A stretch of DNA of 64,000 nt from Methylorubrum populi (lineage in GTDB: Bacteria > Pseudomonadota > Alphaproteobacteria > Rhizobiales > Beijerinckiaceae): contig DYYG01000010.1 of the NCBI GenBank assembly GCA_020741775.1, forward strand, positions 1 to 64,000, written 5' to 3'. The notes beneath the pieces are model-generated. The model was not told the origin of the DNA. It worked only from the letters and a program-made list of their open reading frames with translations, and ran no database searches. The position numbers were made by a program, and so were the translations under genes. Below, one piece after another: positions 29,478 to 39,782 of this stretch; position 1 is the stretch's first letter, and each line of letters opens with the position of its first letter.

Positions 29478-31031
29478 TCAGACGATCTCGATCCGCCCGT
29501 CGAGGCCGATCACGCGCCCGAGGCCACGGACGCGGTTCAGCAGCCGCTCCCCGTTCAGCGCGGCGCGATCGGCGGGCAGGCGCAGCACGACCTTGCCATC
29601 CTCCACCGCGATCGGAATCCGCTTGAGCGGCCCCTCCATCCCGGCCGAAACCGGGAAGGCGACGCGCATCAAGGCGCCGACGAGGCGCGCCCGGTCGAAC
29701 AGGCGGGGGCCGGCCAGGTTCCGCAGGGTCTGGCTCGCCCGCTCCGGCGCCACTCCCTCGTGGCGGAAGAAGCCCGACAGAGCGAGATAAGCACGGCCGG
29801 GATGGTCGATGCCGGCGAAAGCGGCATTGGCGATCACGTTGAGGCTCTGCTCGCCCCGGTAATCGGGATGGGCTCGCCAGCCGATATCCGCGAGCAGGCA
29901 GGCGGCGTGGCGCAACCGGCGCTCGCCCGCGGTTTCCGGGCCGTCGAGGGTGGAGATGAAGTGGTCGGTCCAGTCGCGCAGCTCCTCGCCATGGCCGGGC
30001 GAGCGGGCGCGTTGAGAATTCAGTTCCTGCGCCGAGACGATCAGCGGGTCGAGGGCGCGGGTTTCGCGGTCGAGCTGCTCGAACAGCAGCCCCTCCCGCA
30101 CGCCGAAGGCGGAGATCGCGATCTCGCGGGGCCGGCCCAGGCGGATGATCTCCTCCAGAACGACGGCACCGAAGGCGAGGAGCGGCCGGCGCGCCTCGGA
30201 AATGGTCTCGACCTCCTGCAGGGTCGCGGCATCGCTTGCCTCGACCATCTCCAGGAAGCTCAGCTCGTCGGACGGCTCCACGGTATAGCCATGCATGACG
30301 TGGAGCGGGTAGCCGCGGGCGGCCTGATGCAGCCGCGCCAGCGCCCGCCACGTGCCGCCCACGGCGTAGAAGGTGCGCCCGCGCAGGGTGTCGAGCTGCG
30401 GCTCGGCCTTCTTCAGATGTTCCCGGGCGATCTTGCGCGCCTTCTTGGGCGAATTCTCGGAGAGATCCTGGAGCGCCAGCCCGCCGAGCGGCATGGTCAC
30501 GCCCTGGCCCACCGTCGTGCCGTGGACATCGACGAGTTCGAGCGAACCGCCTCCGAGATCGCCGACCACGCCATCGGGGGAGTAGAAGCCCGAGACGACG
30601 CCCAGCGCCGAAAGCTCCGCCTCGCGCCGGCCGGAGAGAAGCTGGATGTCCTGACCGAGCGCCTCCCGCGCCGCATCGAGGAAGGCCGGGCCGTTGGCGG
30701 CGTCCCGGGCGGCGGCGGTCGCCAGCACGACGATGCGCTCGATCCGCATCGTGTCGCACAGGACGCGGAAGCGGCGCAGGGCGGCGAGCGCCCGCTGCAC
30801 GGAATCCTCGTTGAGGCGGCCGGTGGAGAAGACGCTGCGGCCGAGGCCGCACAGAACCTTCTCGTTATAGAGCGGCGTCGGCCCCCGCCGGAGCCCGTCA
30901 TAGGCGACGAGGCGTACGGAGTTCGAGCCGATATCGATGATCGCGATGGGGGCGAGCGTGGGTGCGGTCGTCATCAGGGCCGGCCGTTCGGCGGGAGGGG
31001 CAAGCGTCAGGTGGAGACGTGTCGGGCCCAT
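29478..31031 (-). CDS. ppx: Exopolyphosphatase / Ppx-GppA phosphatase
   Basis: Removes terminal phosphate from polyphosphate, or converts pppGpp to ppGpp. The product is 517 residues from the ATG at 31031, with GAGGGA about 8 nt upstream; an ATG at 30974 (MTTAPTLAP) is the alternative. ASKHA-fold motifs are IIDIGSNSVRLVAYDGL (phosphate 1), VLATAAARDAANG, and GDLGGGSLELVDV (phosphate 2). A C-terminal HD-like helical part begins near residue 320. It follows ppk on the same strand, a common pair for turning polyphosphate over. Confidence 0.93.
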   Translation of the reverse strand: MGPTRLHLTLAPPAERPALMTTAPTLAPIAIIDIGSNSVRLVAYDGLRRGPTPLYNEKVLCGLGRSVFSTGRLNEDSVQRALAALRRFRVLCDTMRIERIVVLATAAARDAANGPAFLDAAREALGQDIQLLSGRREAELSALGVVSGFYSPDGVVGDLGGGSLELVDVHGTTVGQGVTMPLGGLALQDLSENSPKKARKIAREHLKKAEPQLDTLRGRTFYAVGGTWRALARLHQAARGYPLHVMHGYTVEPSDELSFLEMVEASDAATLQEVETISEARRPLLAFGAVVLEEIIRLGRPREIAISAFGVREGLLFEQLDRETRALDPLIVSAQELNSQRARSPGHGEELRDWTDHFISTLDGPETAGERRLRHAACLLADIGWRAHPDYRGEQSLNVIANAAFAGIDHPGRAYLALSGFFRHEGVAPERASQTLRNLAGPRLFDRARLVGALMRVAFPVSAGMEGPLKRIPIAVEDGKVVLRLPADRAALNGERLLNRVRGLGRVIGLDGRIEIV

Positions 31032-31164
31032 GCATGTCCCTCTTACCAAGCGGCATGTTTCCCGACCGAAGGCGGGACCGCAAACGTCCGGAGGACACCT
31101 GGCGGCCCCGTTTCGTATCCCGTCGGATGCGACCGGCGACGCGCGGGGCCGTCGGTCGGAACAG

Positions 31165-31189
31165 GGGCGCTCCCGCGAGCGGAGCGCCC
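31165..31189 (-). terminator. Hairpin between ppk and ppx
   Basis: GGGCGCTCC-N7-GGAGCGCCC, perfect 9-bp stem 27 nt after the ppk stop on the minus strand, followed by CTGTTCC. It could be a weak terminator or attenuator that reduces ppx read-through. Confidence 0.5.
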
Positions 31190-31215
31190 AGGATGATGGC
31201 GGCTCGGAGACGCCG

Positions 31216-33603
31216 TCAGGATCGCTGTGCCCGGCGGCTCAAGGCCCGCGGGCTCGATTTCTTCGACGATTTTCCGCGCCCGGACAGGCTCGGATTCGTC
31301 ATGAAGTACTTGTGCGCGTTGAACGGCTCCTCACCCTCTGCGGGGCTGATCCGTTCGCTCGCACCCGATGCCAGTACACGCCAGCTCTGCCGGTTGTCGA
31401 GCAGGTTGGCCAGCATGATCTGGTCCAGCACCTGCTGATGCACCGTCGGATTGGTGATCGGCAGCAGGGCCTCGACCCGCCGATCGAGGTTGCGCTGCAT
31501 CAGATCGGCGGAGGAAATGTAGACCGTGGCCTTCGGGTGCGGCAGGCCGGCGCCGTTGCCGAAGGCGTAGACGCGCCCGTGCTCGAGGAAGCGTCCGACG
31601 ATCGATTTCACGCGGATCGTCTCGGAGAGGCCCGGAATGCCCGGACGCAGACAGCAGATGCCGCGCACCACGCAATCGATCTGCACGCCCTCCTGGCTCG
31701 CATCGTAGAGGGCATCGATGACCTGGGGATCGACCAACGAGTTGCACTTGATCCAGATCGCCGCCGGCCGCCCCGCCCGCGCATGGGCGATCTCCTCCTC
31801 GATATGCTGCAGCAGGCGCGGCTTGAGCGTCAGCGGCGAGACCGCCATCCGCTCCAGCTCCGCCGGCTCGGCATAGCCGGTGATGAAGTTGAACAGGCGC
31901 GACACGTCCCGGCCGATGGCCGGATCGGCGGTGAAGAAGGACAGGTCGGTGTAGATGCGCGCGGTGATCGGGTGATAATTGCCCGTCCCGACATGGCAGT
32001 AGGTGACGAGGCGGTCGCCCTCCCGGCGCACCACCATCGACAGCTTGGCGTGGGTCTTCAGCTCGACGAAGCCGAACACCACCTGAGCGCCGGCCTTCTC
32101 GAGGTTGCGCGCCCAGCGGATATTGGCCTCCTCGTCGAAGCGGGCTTTCAGCTCGACCAGGGCGGTGACCGATTTGCCCGCCTCCGCCGCCTCGGCCAGG
32201 GCCGCGACGATCGGCGAGTTCGAGGAGGTGCGATAGAGCGTCTGCTTGATCGCCACCACGTTCGGGTCGCGGGCGGCCTGGGCGAGGAACTGCACCACCG
32301 AGTCGAAGGACTCGTAGGGGTGGTGGACGATGAAATCCTTCTGGCGGATCGCGGCGAAGACATCGCCGCCCGATTCCCGGATGCGCTCGGGGAAGCGCGG
32401 ATTGAACGGCTTGAACTTCAGGTCCGGCCGATCGATCCCGACGATCTGCGACAGCTCGTTGAGCGCCAGCATCCCCTCGACCACGAAGATCGAATCGGGG
32501 GCGATTTCCAGCTCGTCGGCGACGAAGGCGCGCAACTCCTCCGTCATGCCCGCCTCGATCTCGAGGCGGATCACCACGCCGCGGCGGCGGCGCTTGATCG
32601 CCGATTCGAAGTGGAGGACGAGGTCTTCCGCCTCCTCCTCGATCTCGAGATCGGAATCGCGCACCACGCGGAAGGCGCCCTGACCTTTGAGCGTGTAGCC
32701 GGGGAAGAGCCGGCTCGCATATTTGGCGATCACCTGCTCGATGGCGATGAAGCGGGCGGCAGTGTCCCCCTCCACGTCGGGCAGGCGCACGAAGCGATCC
32801 AGCAGCGACGGCAGACGGATCAAGGCCCGCAGGGTGCGCCCGTCCCGGGGGCGCACCATCATCAGCGCGACGGTGAAGCCGAGATTCGGGATGAACGGGA
32901 AGGGATGGGCCGGATCGATGGCGAGCGGCGTCAGGACCGGGAAGACGTAGGTGAGGAAGTAATCGTCGAGCCAAGCGAGGTGCTCGGGCGACAGTTCGGA
33001 CGGCTCGGCGAGGTGGATGCCGTTCGTGTTCAGCTCCTCCCGCAGGGCGCGCCAGCGCTCCTGCTGGTCGAGGGCGAGGCGGGACACCTCGTTGCCGACC
33101 CGCGCCAGCTGCTCGGAGGGCGTCAGCCCGTCCTGCGACGGCGAGACGATACCGGCGCGAACCTGATCGTGCAGGCCGGCCACGCGCACCATGAAGAACT
33201 CGTCCAGATTGTTGGCCGAGATCGAGAGGAAGCGGAGCTGCTCCAGCAGAGGATGGTTGGGATTGGAGGATTCCTCCAGAACCCGGCGGTTGAACTGGAG
33301 CCAGGACAGCTCGCGGTTGACGAAGCGCTCGGGTGAGTGACGCAGGGAACGGCCGGCCTCCAGCACGGGCTCGCGGGCGGCCTCGGCCGCAACGCCCTCC
33401 CGCTTGATGTCGGGCTCGGCCGGCTTCTCACCCGCCTTCTCCGCCGCGAGGATGCGCGCGGCGCGGGCCGTGCGGGCACGGGCGGTGGGGCTGCGCACGC
33501 CGCGCTCGGTCGCGAGGCTGGTTTCTTCGGCTTCGGCCGCCTCTCCGTTCTGGGCGACGACATCCGATTCCACTTCCGACAACGCGCGGGCTCCCTTCCT
33601 CAT
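31216..33603 (-). CDS. ppk: Polyphosphate kinase 1
   Basis: Makes polyphosphate from ATP by a phosphohistidine intermediate. The product is 795 residues. The enzyme proper begins near residue 93 ([19 protein letters not shown]). The first 90 residues are low-complexity Ala/Glu/Arg and not part of the fold, making it about 100 longer than E. coli Ppk. The active-site region [19 protein letters not shown] carries conserved histidines; [10 protein letters not shown] and [14 protein letters not shown]-like regions fit the PPK middle domains. A shorter start within the extension is possible. It lies 88 nt after hdaA. Confidence 0.94.
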   Translation of the reverse strand: MRKGARALSEVESDVVAQNGEAAEAEETSLATERGVRSPTARARTARAARILAAEKAGEKPAEPDIKREGVAAEAAREPVLEAGRSLRHSPERFVNRELSWLQFNRRVLEESSNPNHPLLEQLRFLSISANNLDEFFMVRVAGLHDQVRAGIVSPSQDGLTPSEQLARVGNEVSRLALDQQERWRALREELNTNGIHLAEPSELSPEHLAWLDDYFLTYVFPVLTPLAIDPAHPFPFIPNLGFTVALMMVRPRDGRTLRALIRLPSLLDRFVRLPDVEGDTAARFIAIEQVIAKYASRLFPGYTLKGQGAFRVVRDSDLEIEEEAEDLVLHFESAIKRRRRGVVIRLEIEAGMTEELRAFVADELEIAPDSIFVVEGMLALNELSQIVGIDRPDLKFKPFNPRFPERIRESGGDVFAAIRQKDFIVHHPYESFDSVVQFLAQAARDPNVVAIKQTLYRTSSNSPIVAALAEAAEAGKSVTALVELKARFDEEANIRWARNLEKAGAQVVFGFVELKTHAKLSMVVRREGDRLVTYCHVGTGNYHPITARIYTDLSFFTADPAIGRDVSRLFNFITGYAEPAELERMAVSPLTLKPRLLQHIEEEIAHARAGRPAAIWIKCNSLVDPQVIDALYDASQEGVQIDCVVRGICCLRPGIPGLSETIRVKSIVGRFLEHGRVYAFGNGAGLPHPKATVYISSADLMQRNLDRRVEALLPITNPTVHQQVLDQIMLANLLDNRQSWRVLASGASERISPAEGEEPFNAHKYFMTNPSLSGRGKSSKKSSPRALSRRAQRS

Positions 33604-33691
33604 CTCACCGGACAGGCCGGCTCCCTACCATGAGCCGGCCGCCCCTGTTTGACGGTTTCATGACAATGGGTCGAGGGTCGTGACGCCGGTC

Positions 33692-34417
33692 TCAGGCTTC
33701 GGCCTCGTCGCCCCCCTCATCCGGCGCGCCGGTCTCCCCCAGCCGATCGAGCACGGCGAGGGCGAGCGGCCGGGTGATGCGCCGCCGCCGTCCGAGGGCG
33801 TCGCGGTCGAGTTCGGCCACCACCTCGCGGGCCCGGGCCAGGGAGCGGTCGATGCGCAGCGCCAGCGCATCGACCACGGAGGTATCGATCCCGAGCTGGC
33901 GGTCGGCGAACAGCTTGACGATCACCGCCTTCAGCAGGGCATCGTCCGGCGGGCCGATCTCCGCCCCCGGCGCCAGCCGCAGGCGCGAGCGCAGATCCGC
34001 CACCCGCAACCCGAAGGCATCGACCGGCGCAGAGGCCGTGAGCAGGACGGGGAAGCGCCGCTCGCGGGCGAGGTTGAGCAGGTGGAACAGGGCCGCCTCG
34101 TCGCGGCCCTCCGTGCGGTCGACATCCTCGACCACGAGGGCTCCGTTGGAGATCAGATGCGCGACGTTGGAGTCGTTCACCTCGCCGGCGGAGACCGTCC
34201 AGGCCTGCGCCCGGCTCGCCCAGATCGAGGCGAGATGACTCTTGCCGCTGCCGGCCGGGCCACGGAGCAGGAACACGGTGTCCGGCCAGTCCGGCCATGC
34301 CTCGATCAAGGCATAGGCCTCCTCGTTCGACGGACTCACTAGGAAATCCTCGGCGCCGTAGCGCGGGTCCAGGGGCAGGTCGAAGGCGAGCTGCTTCGGG
34401 GGAGCGGTATCGCGCAT
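33692..34417 (-). CDS. hdaA: DnaA inactivator HdaA (DnaA-like AAA+ protein)
   Basis: Works with the beta clamp to stimulate ATP hydrolysis by DnaA and prevent re-initiation. The product is 241 residues, the size of the DnaA ATPase core without the DNA-binding domain. The N terminus carries the clamp-binding peptide QLAFDLPL. Walker A is GPAGSGKSHLA and Walker B is ALVVEDVD. Sensor and arginine-finger regions lie in LTASAPVDAFGLRVADLRSRL. It follows the AI-2E-type permease by 47 nt and precedes ppk, an order common in Rhizobiales. Confidence 0.92.
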   Translation of the reverse strand: MRDTAPPKQLAFDLPLDPRYGAEDFLVSPSNEEAYALIEAWPDWPDTVFLLRGPAGSGKSHLASIWASRAQAWTVSAGEVNDSNVAHLISNGALVVEDVDRTEGRDEAALFHLLNLARERRFPVLLTASAPVDAFGLRVADLRSRLRLAPGAEIGPPDDALLKAVIVKLFADRQLGIDTSVVDALALRIDRSLARAREVVAELDRDALGRRRRITRPLALAVLDRLGETGAPDEGGDEAEA

Positions 34418-34464
34418 GGAGGCCTCTTAGACCGGACGGACGGCGATTCTCCTAACGGCCTACG

Positions 34465-35598
34465 CTAAACCTCTTCTCCATCGGTGATGAGCACCGGCCC
34501 ATCCGCGCGGTAGAGGCGGCTTTCCAGGTAGCGCTCGATGCCGAAGCGCACCACGACGCCGATGGAGGCGGCGACCGGCACGGCGAGCAGGAGACCGAGG
34601 AAGCCGAACAGCGAGCCGAAGGCGAGCAGCGCGAACATCAGCCAGACCGGATGAAGGCCGACCGAATCGCCCACCAGCTTGGGCGAGATGACATTCCCTT
34701 CCAGGAACTGCCCGACCAGAAACACACCGAGGGTGAGGCCGATATGCAGCCAGTCGCCGCTCGGCCACCATTGCACCAGGGCGACGCCGATGGAGAGCAT
34801 GAAACCGGTAAGCGTGCCGACATAGGGGATGAAGGTGAGAAAGCCCGAGATCAGCCCGATCAGCACGCCGAAATTCAGCCCGACCAGGAACAGGCCGACC
34901 GCGTAGAAGCTGCCGAGGATCAGGCAGACGAGGCTCTGCCCACGCACGAAGCCGGTCACGGCCCCGTCGATCTCCCCGGCGAGCCGCCGCACCGTCGGGC
35001 GGTGGCGCGGCGGCACCCAACCGTCGAGGGTGGCGATCATCCGGTCCCAATCGTGCAGCACGTAGAAGGCGACGACCGGGGTGACCACGAGGAGCGAGGC
35101 GATGGAGACGAGCGCCTGGCTCCCTGTCCAGAGCGACTTGAGGAAGGCCAGGAACCACGTGCCGCCCTGGCCGACCAGCGTGCCGACCGAGGATTGCAGC
35201 TCGTTGACGACCTCGGCGCCGCCCACCCGCTGCAGCAGCGGCCCGGCGCGCTCCACGAGGATGCTCTGCAGCCGGGCGACCATGGCCGGCAAGGCGTTGA
35301 CGAGGGACGCGATCTGCCCGGCGGCGAGCGGCACCACGATGATCAGCAGCACCACGAAGCCGACCACGAAGCCCGCCAGGATCAGCAGGGTCGCGGCGAG
35401 ACGCCCGAGGCCGAGCCTCTCCAGCCGGTCGGCCAGCGGATCGAGCAGATAAGCGAGCGCCAGCCCCGCCACGAAGGGCAGCATCACCTCCCGCAGCTCG
35501 TAGAGCAGGAAGATCAGAACCGCGAGAATGGAGAGCCCGATGATTGCCCGGCCGCGCATCGAGGTCTCGTCCTTACCCAATTCGTCCGGCCGGGACAT
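34465..35598 (-). CDS. AI-2E/PerM-family membrane transporter
   Basis: The product is 377 residues with about eight membrane helices: the N-terminal pair (AIIGLSILAVLIFLLYEL, VMLPFVAGLALAYLLDPL), a soluble helical segment with the conserved LGLGRLAATLLIL region, and late helices ending VPVAASIGVVVRFGIERYLE. Family members export peptides or small molecules, and only a few transport AI-2, so the substrate is unknown. The second Met (MRGRAIIG, 35559) could be the start, with AAGGA upstream. It diverges from purM across 165 nt. Confidence 0.82.
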   Translation of the reverse strand: MSRPDELGKDETSMRGRAIIGLSILAVLIFLLYELREVMLPFVAGLALAYLLDPLADRLERLGLGRLAATLLILAGFVVGFVVLLIIVVPLAAGQIASLVNALPAMVARLQSILVERAGPLLQRVGGAEVVNELQSSVGTLVGQGGTWFLAFLKSLWTGSQALVSIASLLVVTPVVAFYVLHDWDRMIATLDGWVPPRHRPTVRRLAGEIDGAVTGFVRGQSLVCLILGSFYAVGLFLVGLNFGVLIGLISGFLTFIPYVGTLTGFMLSIGVALVQWWPSGDWLHIGLTLGVFLVGQFLEGNVISPKLVGDSVGLHPVWLMFALLAFGSLFGFLGLLLAVPVAASIGVVVRFGIERYLESRLYRADGPVLITDGEEV

Positions 35599-35763
35599 TG
35601 GGTAGCGTGATCTTCCGGGTCAAGGCGAACCGATCTTGCGGTGGGCGGCGGCCCATGATGCTGTGCTAGAGCGGGCCGCCTGCGCACGGGACAGTGGCCA
35701 TTCGCGGCGCAATGTGGCAGCGGATTTCCGCATGACCAGACAGAACCGGACGACGGGGCGGCG

Positions 35764-36831
35764 ATGACGGCGCAGGACGGGAACGGGCTCACCTACGCGC
35801 AGGCGGGCGTCGACATCGATGCGGGCAACGCGCTCGTCGAGACCATCAAGCCGCTGGTGCGCTCCACGCGCCGGCCGGGGGCGGATGCGGAGATCGGCGG
35901 CTTCGGCGGCCTGTTCGACCTCAAGGCGGCGGGCTTCAAGGATCCGATCCTGGTGGCCGCCAATGACGGCGTCGGCACCAAGGTGAAGATCGCCATCGAG
36001 ACCGGGCGCCACGACACGATCGGCATCGACCTCGTGGCGATGTGCGTCAACGACATCGTCGTGCAGGGCGCCGAGCCGCTGTTCTTCCTCGACTATTACG
36101 CGACGGCCAAGCTGGTGCCGGGGGTGGGCGCGGATATCGTGCGCGGCATCGCCGAGGGCTGCCGGCAGGCGGGCTGCGCCCTGATCGGCGGCGAGACCGC
36201 CGAGATGCCGGGCCTCTATGACGGCGCCGATTACGATCTGGCCGGCTTCTCGGTGGGCGCGGCCGAGCGCGGCACCCTGCTGCCCCGCCCTGGCATCCTG
36301 CCGGGCGACGTCGTGCTCGGCCTGCCCTCCTCCGGTGTCCACTCGAACGGCTTCTCGCTGGTGCGGCGGATCGTGGCCAAGACCGGGCTGTCCTGGGACG
36401 CCGAGGCGCCGTTCGCGCCGGGGCGCAGCCTCGGCGAGGCTTTGCTGGAGCCGACCCGGATCTACGTGAAGCCGCTGCTGGCCGCCCTGAAGCGGGCCGG
36501 CGGCATCAAGGCGCTCGCCCACATCACCGGCGGCGGCTTCCCCGACAACCTCCCCCGCGTCCTGCCCGAGGGCGTCGGCATCGACATCGACCTCTCGGCC
36601 TTCGCCGTGCCGCCGGTCTTCGGCTGGCTGGCGCGCGAGGGCGGCGTGGTCGAGGCGGAGATGCTGCGCACCTTCAATTGCGGGATCGGCATGGTGGTGG
36701 TGGTCGCCTCCGATGCGGCGGAAGCCGTGGCGGACGCGCTCACCGAGGCGGGCGAAGCGCCGGTCCGGCTCGGCCAGATCACCGAGCGGGGCGCGGAGCC
36801 GGTGACCTTCACGGGGCACCTGGCGCTGTGA
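35764..36831 (+). CDS. purM: Phosphoribosylformylglycinamidine cyclo-ligase
   Basis: Fifth step of purine synthesis, closing the imidazole ring of AIR with ATP. The product is 355 residues, with the GGEIGGFGG-like start and the metal/ATP signature [25 protein letters not shown] and [15 protein letters not shown] are further family blocks. It starts with ATG behind ACGGGG. The stop overlaps the GTG start of purN by four bases (GTGA), so the two are coupled. The spacing and pairing are standard. Confidence 0.96.
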   Translation: MTAQDGNGLTYAQAGVDIDAGNALVETIKPLVRSTRRPGADAEIGGFGGLFDLKAAGFKDPILVAANDGVGTKVKIAIETGRHDTIGIDLVAMCVNDIVVQGAEPLFFLDYYATAKLVPGVGADIVRGIAEGCRQAGCALIGGETAEMPGLYDGADYDLAGFSVGAAERGTLLPRPGILPGDVVLGLPSSGVHSNGFSLVRRIVAKTGLSWDAEAPFAPGRSLGEALLEPTRIYVKPLLAALKRAGGIKALAHITGGGFPDNLPRVLPEGVGIDIDLSAFAVPPVFGWLAREGGVVEAEMLRTFNCGIGMVVVVASDAAEAVADALTEAGEAPVRLGQITERGAEPVTFTGHLAL

Positions 36832-37487
36832 CCGTTCCGGTTGCGAAGAAGCGGGTCGCGATCCTGATCTCGGGACGCGGCTCGAACATGGTCTCGCTGA
36901 TCGAGGCGGCCCAGGCCCCCGATTATCCGGCCGAGATCGTGCTCGTGCTCTCGAACCGCCCCGATGCCGCCGGTCTCGCGCGGGCCCAGGCCGCGGGGAT
37001 CCCGGCGCGGGCCGTCGATCACAAGGCCTTCCCCGACCGGGCGCGCTTCGACGCGGCGCTCCAGGCGGAACTCGACGCCGCCGGCATCGAGCTGATCGTG
37101 CTCGCCGGCTTCATGCGCATCCTCACCGATGCCTTCGTCGAAGCCTGGAGCGGGCGGATGATCAACATCCACCCGTCGCTTCTGCCGCTGTTCAAGGGCA
37201 CGCACACCCATGAGCGGGCTCTGGAAGCGGGCATGCGCCTGCACGGCTGCACCGTCCATTACGTCGTCCCCGAACTCGATGCCGGACCCATCGTCGCCCA
37301 GGCAGCGGTGCCGGTTCTGCCCGGAGACGATGCCGACAGCCTCGCCGCCCGGGTGATCGTGCAGGAGCATCGGCTCTACCCCCAGGCCGTGGCGCTGATC
37401 GCGTCGGGCGGCGCGGTGCTGGACGGCGGGCGCGTGCGCTTCGCCGAGCGCGCCCGCGCGGCGGAAGATGCGTTGCTCTCGCTCTGA
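36828..37487 (+). CDS. purN: Phosphoribosylglycinamide formyltransferase
   Basis: Third step of purine synthesis, using 10-formyl-THF. The product is 219 residues from a GTG overlapping the purM stop. The ORF start at 36678 lies inside purM and is a shadow. [12 protein letters not shown] binds the GAR phosphate. The catalytic Asn-His pair is in [16 protein letters not shown] and the Asp is in [13 protein letters not shown]. All catalytic residues are present. A palindromic repeat begins about 20 nt after the stop. Confidence 0.96.
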   Translation: MTVPVAKKRVAILISGRGSNMVSLIEAAQAPDYPAEIVLVLSNRPDAAGLARAQAAGIPARAVDHKAFPDRARFDAALQAELDAAGIELIVLAGFMRILTDAFVEAWSGRMINIHPSLLPLFKGTHTHERALEAGMRLHGCTVHYVVPELDAGPIVAQAAVPVLPGDDADSLAARVIVQEHRLYPQAVALIASGGAVLDGGRVRFAERARAAEDALLSL

Positions 37488-37507
37488 GATATCGCTCGAC
37501 GAGTCGT

Positions 37508-37636
37508 CCATCCCCCCTCATCCTGAGGTGCCCGCGCCAGCGGGCCTCGAAGGATCATCCAGACCCCGCGCGAATCCTGGACCATCCTTCGAGGCCGCTT
37601 CGCGGCACCTCAGGGTGAGGGCATGGATGGGATGGT
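37508..37636. repeat. Interspersed palindromic repeat, copy 1
   Basis: About 110-130 bp. Left end CCCTCATCCTGAGGTGCC mirrors right end GGCACCTCAGGGTGAGGG. Inside, CCTCGAAGGAT mirrors ATCCTTCGAGG. It is related to the copy at 39643-39760. It lies just before the sugar transferase gene and would form a long hairpin in RNA. Confidence 0.8.
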
Positions 37637-37691
37637 CCGATCCGCCGATCCGCACGCCATCCTTCGTCTCCCCTGCCCTTCCGGCGCCCCG

Positions 37692-38699
37692 ATGAGCCTC
37701 GCCCCCCTCTTCGCCGTGCCCCTGGCAGGGCTCCTCTCCGCCGGGCTGATCCTGGCGCTCAAGCCCCTGCTCCAGCGTTATGCCCTGGCGCGGCCGAACG
37801 CCCGGTCCAGCCACAGGGTGCCGACCCCCCAGGGCGGGGGCATCGCCATCATCGGTGCCACCCTCGCCGTCGCGGGGTTCCTGGCCCTGCCGGGCGGCGT
37901 GGCGCCCGGCGGCGCCGAATGGCCGGCACTCATCATCACCACCCTCGTGCTCGCCGGTGTCGGCACCGTCGACGACATCCGCCCCCTGCCGGCCTCGGCG
38001 CGGCTGGTCATTCAGGCGGGGGCGGTGGCCGCCGTTGTGGTCACCGCCGAGGGACGGCTCCTGCCGGATTTTCCGCTCGGGCTGGAACGCGGCCTCGCGA
38101 TCCTCGCCGGGCTGTGGTTCGTCAACCTCGTCAACTTCATGGACGGGCTCGATTGGATGACGCTGGCCGAGTTCGTGCCGGTGACCGCCTTTCTCACCCT
38201 GCTCGGCCTCGTCGGCGCCTTTGCCCCGGCCCCGGCCCTCGTCGCGGGCGCCCTGCTCGGCGGGTTGCTCGGCTTCGCCCCGTTCAACCGTCCGGTGGCG
38301 CGCCTGTTCATGGGGGATGTCGGCTCGCTGCCCCTCGGCCTGATCGTGGCGTGGCTGCTGTTCCGCCTCGCCACCGAGGGCGGCTTGGCCGCCGCCGTGA
38401 TCCTGCCCCTCTATCCCCTGGCCGATGCGACGCTGACGCTGGTGTGGCGCCTGCGGCGCGGCGAGAAGGTGTGGCAGGCCCATCGCAGCCACTTCTACCA
38501 AGTGGCCACCGTCAACGGCTTCCCGGTCTCCGAGGTGGTCGGTTCCGTCTTCGCCGTACAGGTCGGGCTGGCCGGGCTGGCCGGTGCCACCTTGCTTTGG
38601 CCGCGCCTGGCGGTCACGCTGGCCTGCCTCGCCGTCGCGGCGGCGCTGGTCGGCTGGCTGCTGCGCCGCTTCGCGCGGCCGCGCGTGAAGGGGCTGTGA
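37692..38699 (+). CDS. Undecaprenyl-phosphate sugar-1-phosphate transferase (WecA/WbpL-like)
   Basis: Membrane enzyme of the MraY/WecA superfamily that starts a lipid-linked surface glycan. The product is 335 residues with about ten membrane helices. Motifs: SSHRVPTPQGGGIAII, VDDIRPLP (Mg-binding aspartates), LVNFMDGLDWM, RLFMGDVGSLPLG and AHRSHFYQ, the sugar-recognition histidine loop. The ATG at 37692 is chosen over 37623, which begins in the repeat. The next gene begins directly after its stop codon. Likely sugars are HexNAc or a diNAcBac/QuiNAc-type residue; not decidable here. Confidence 0.87.
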   Translation: MSLAPLFAVPLAGLLSAGLILALKPLLQRYALARPNARSSHRVPTPQGGGIAIIGATLAVAGFLALPGGVAPGGAEWPALIITTLVLAGVGTVDDIRPLPASARLVIQAGAVAAVVVTAEGRLLPDFPLGLERGLAILAGLWFVNLVNFMDGLDWMTLAEFVPVTAFLTLLGLVGAFAPAPALVAGALLGGLLGFAPFNRPVARLFMGDVGSLPLGLIVAWLLFRLATEGGLAAAVILPLYPLADATLTLVWRLRRGEKVWQAHRSHFYQVATVNGFPVSEVVGSVFAVQVGLAGLAGATLLWPRLAVTLACLAVAAALVGWLLRRFARPRVKGL

Positions 38700-39626
38700 G
38701 TGAACGGAAAGCTGATCGCGCTGACGGGGGCGACGGGCTTCATCGGGCGCCATCTGCTGCGGGCGCTCTCGGCCCGGGGCTACCGGGTGCGGGTGCTGCT
38801 GCGCCGGCCGGTGGAGGTGCCGGAGGGGGCCAGCGGCGCGGTGGTGGGTGATCTCGCCCGGCCGATGAACATGGCGGCGGCTCTGACCGGGGTCGATGCC
38901 GTGGTCCATTCCGCCGGCCTCGCCCACGCCATGTCCGGCGCGCCGGAGGACGATTTCCGCAGCTCCAACACCGAGGCCACCCGGCACCTCGCCGAGGCGG
39001 CGCAGCGGGCGAAGGTGGGACGCTTCGTCTTCCTGTCCTCGATCCGCGCGCAATCGGGCCCGAGCGCCACGATACCGGTCTCGGAAACGGATGCACCGGC
39101 CCCGACCGATGCCTATGGCCGTTCCAAGCTCGCGGCGGAACAGGCACTGGCCGAGATCGGCCTCGACTGGGTGGCGCTCCGGCCGGTGCTCGTCTACGGC
39201 GCGGGGGTGAAGGGCAACATGGCGGCGCTGCTCCGCCTCGCCCGCTCGCCCTACCCTCTGCCCCTCGCGAGCCTGACCGGACGCCGCTCGCTGGTTTCAC
39301 TCGAGAGCCTGACGGAAGCAGTGGTCACGGTCCTGGAGGCGCCAGGCCCGCTGAAGCGGCCGCTGATCGTGGCCGATCCCGACCCGCTGACCCTGCCCGA
39401 GATGATGTCCGCCTTGCGCGCCGGTCTCGGCCGGAATCCCGGCCTGCTGCCCTGCCCGGTTCCGCTGATCGGGCTCGCCTGCCGCGCCACCGGCCGAGAG
39501 GCCAGCTTCGACCGCCTCGCCGGTTCGCTAATCGCCCGCCCGGACGGGCTGGCGGCTCTCGGCTGGCACCCGGCGCAGGGGACGCGGGAGGGACTGGCGG
39601 CGCTGGCGCGGGGAGAGAACGGCTGA
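38700..39626 (+). CDS. NAD-dependent epimerase/dehydratase (extended SDR)
   Basis: The product is 308 residues with a GTG start immediately after the stop of the sugar transferase. NAD fingerprint GATGFIGRHLL at the N terminus, the catalytic YGRSK in APAPTDAYGRSKLAAEQ, and SSIRAQSG as the Ser-containing strand. WbpV-like reductases/epimerases work with WbpL-like transferases to build a 6-deoxy HexNAc-lipid, so this pair may do the same. The direct junction shows a two-gene unit. A repeat copy begins 17 nt after its stop. Confidence 0.85.
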   Translation: MNGKLIALTGATGFIGRHLLRALSARGYRVRVLLRRPVEVPEGASGAVVGDLARPMNMAAALTGVDAVVHSAGLAHAMSGAPEDDFRSSNTEATRHLAEAAQRAKVGRFVFLSSIRAQSGPSATIPVSETDAPAPTDAYGRSKLAAEQALAEIGLDWVALRPVLVYGAGVKGNMAALLRLARSPYPLPLASLTGRRSLVSLESLTEAVVTVLEAPGPLKRPLIVADPDPLTLPEMMSALRAGLGRNPGLLPCPVPLIGLACRATGREASFDRLAGSLIARPDGLAALGWHPAQGTREGLAALARGENG

Positions 39627-39642
39627 AGCGCATATTGCTTCG

Positions 39643-39760
39643 TCACTCCCCTCACCCTGAGGTGCCGCGGGGCGGCCTCGCAGCTTGCTCCGGTTCCCAC
39701 GCGATCCCTGGATAACCCTACGAGGCCTCCGCTTCGCTGCGGCCCCTCAGGGGGGAGTGA
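39643..39760. repeat. Interspersed palindromic repeat, copy 2
   Basis: About 118 bp with ends TCACTCCCCTCACCCTGAGG and CCTCAGGGGGGAGTGA. The interior (GCGGCCTCG ... CGAGGCCTCCGC) parallels copy 1 at 37508-37636. It sits between the convergent epimerase and dehydratase genes and may act as a two-way terminator. Confidence 0.75.
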
Positions 39761-39782
39761 GACGGTCGGATGAACGGGTTGC

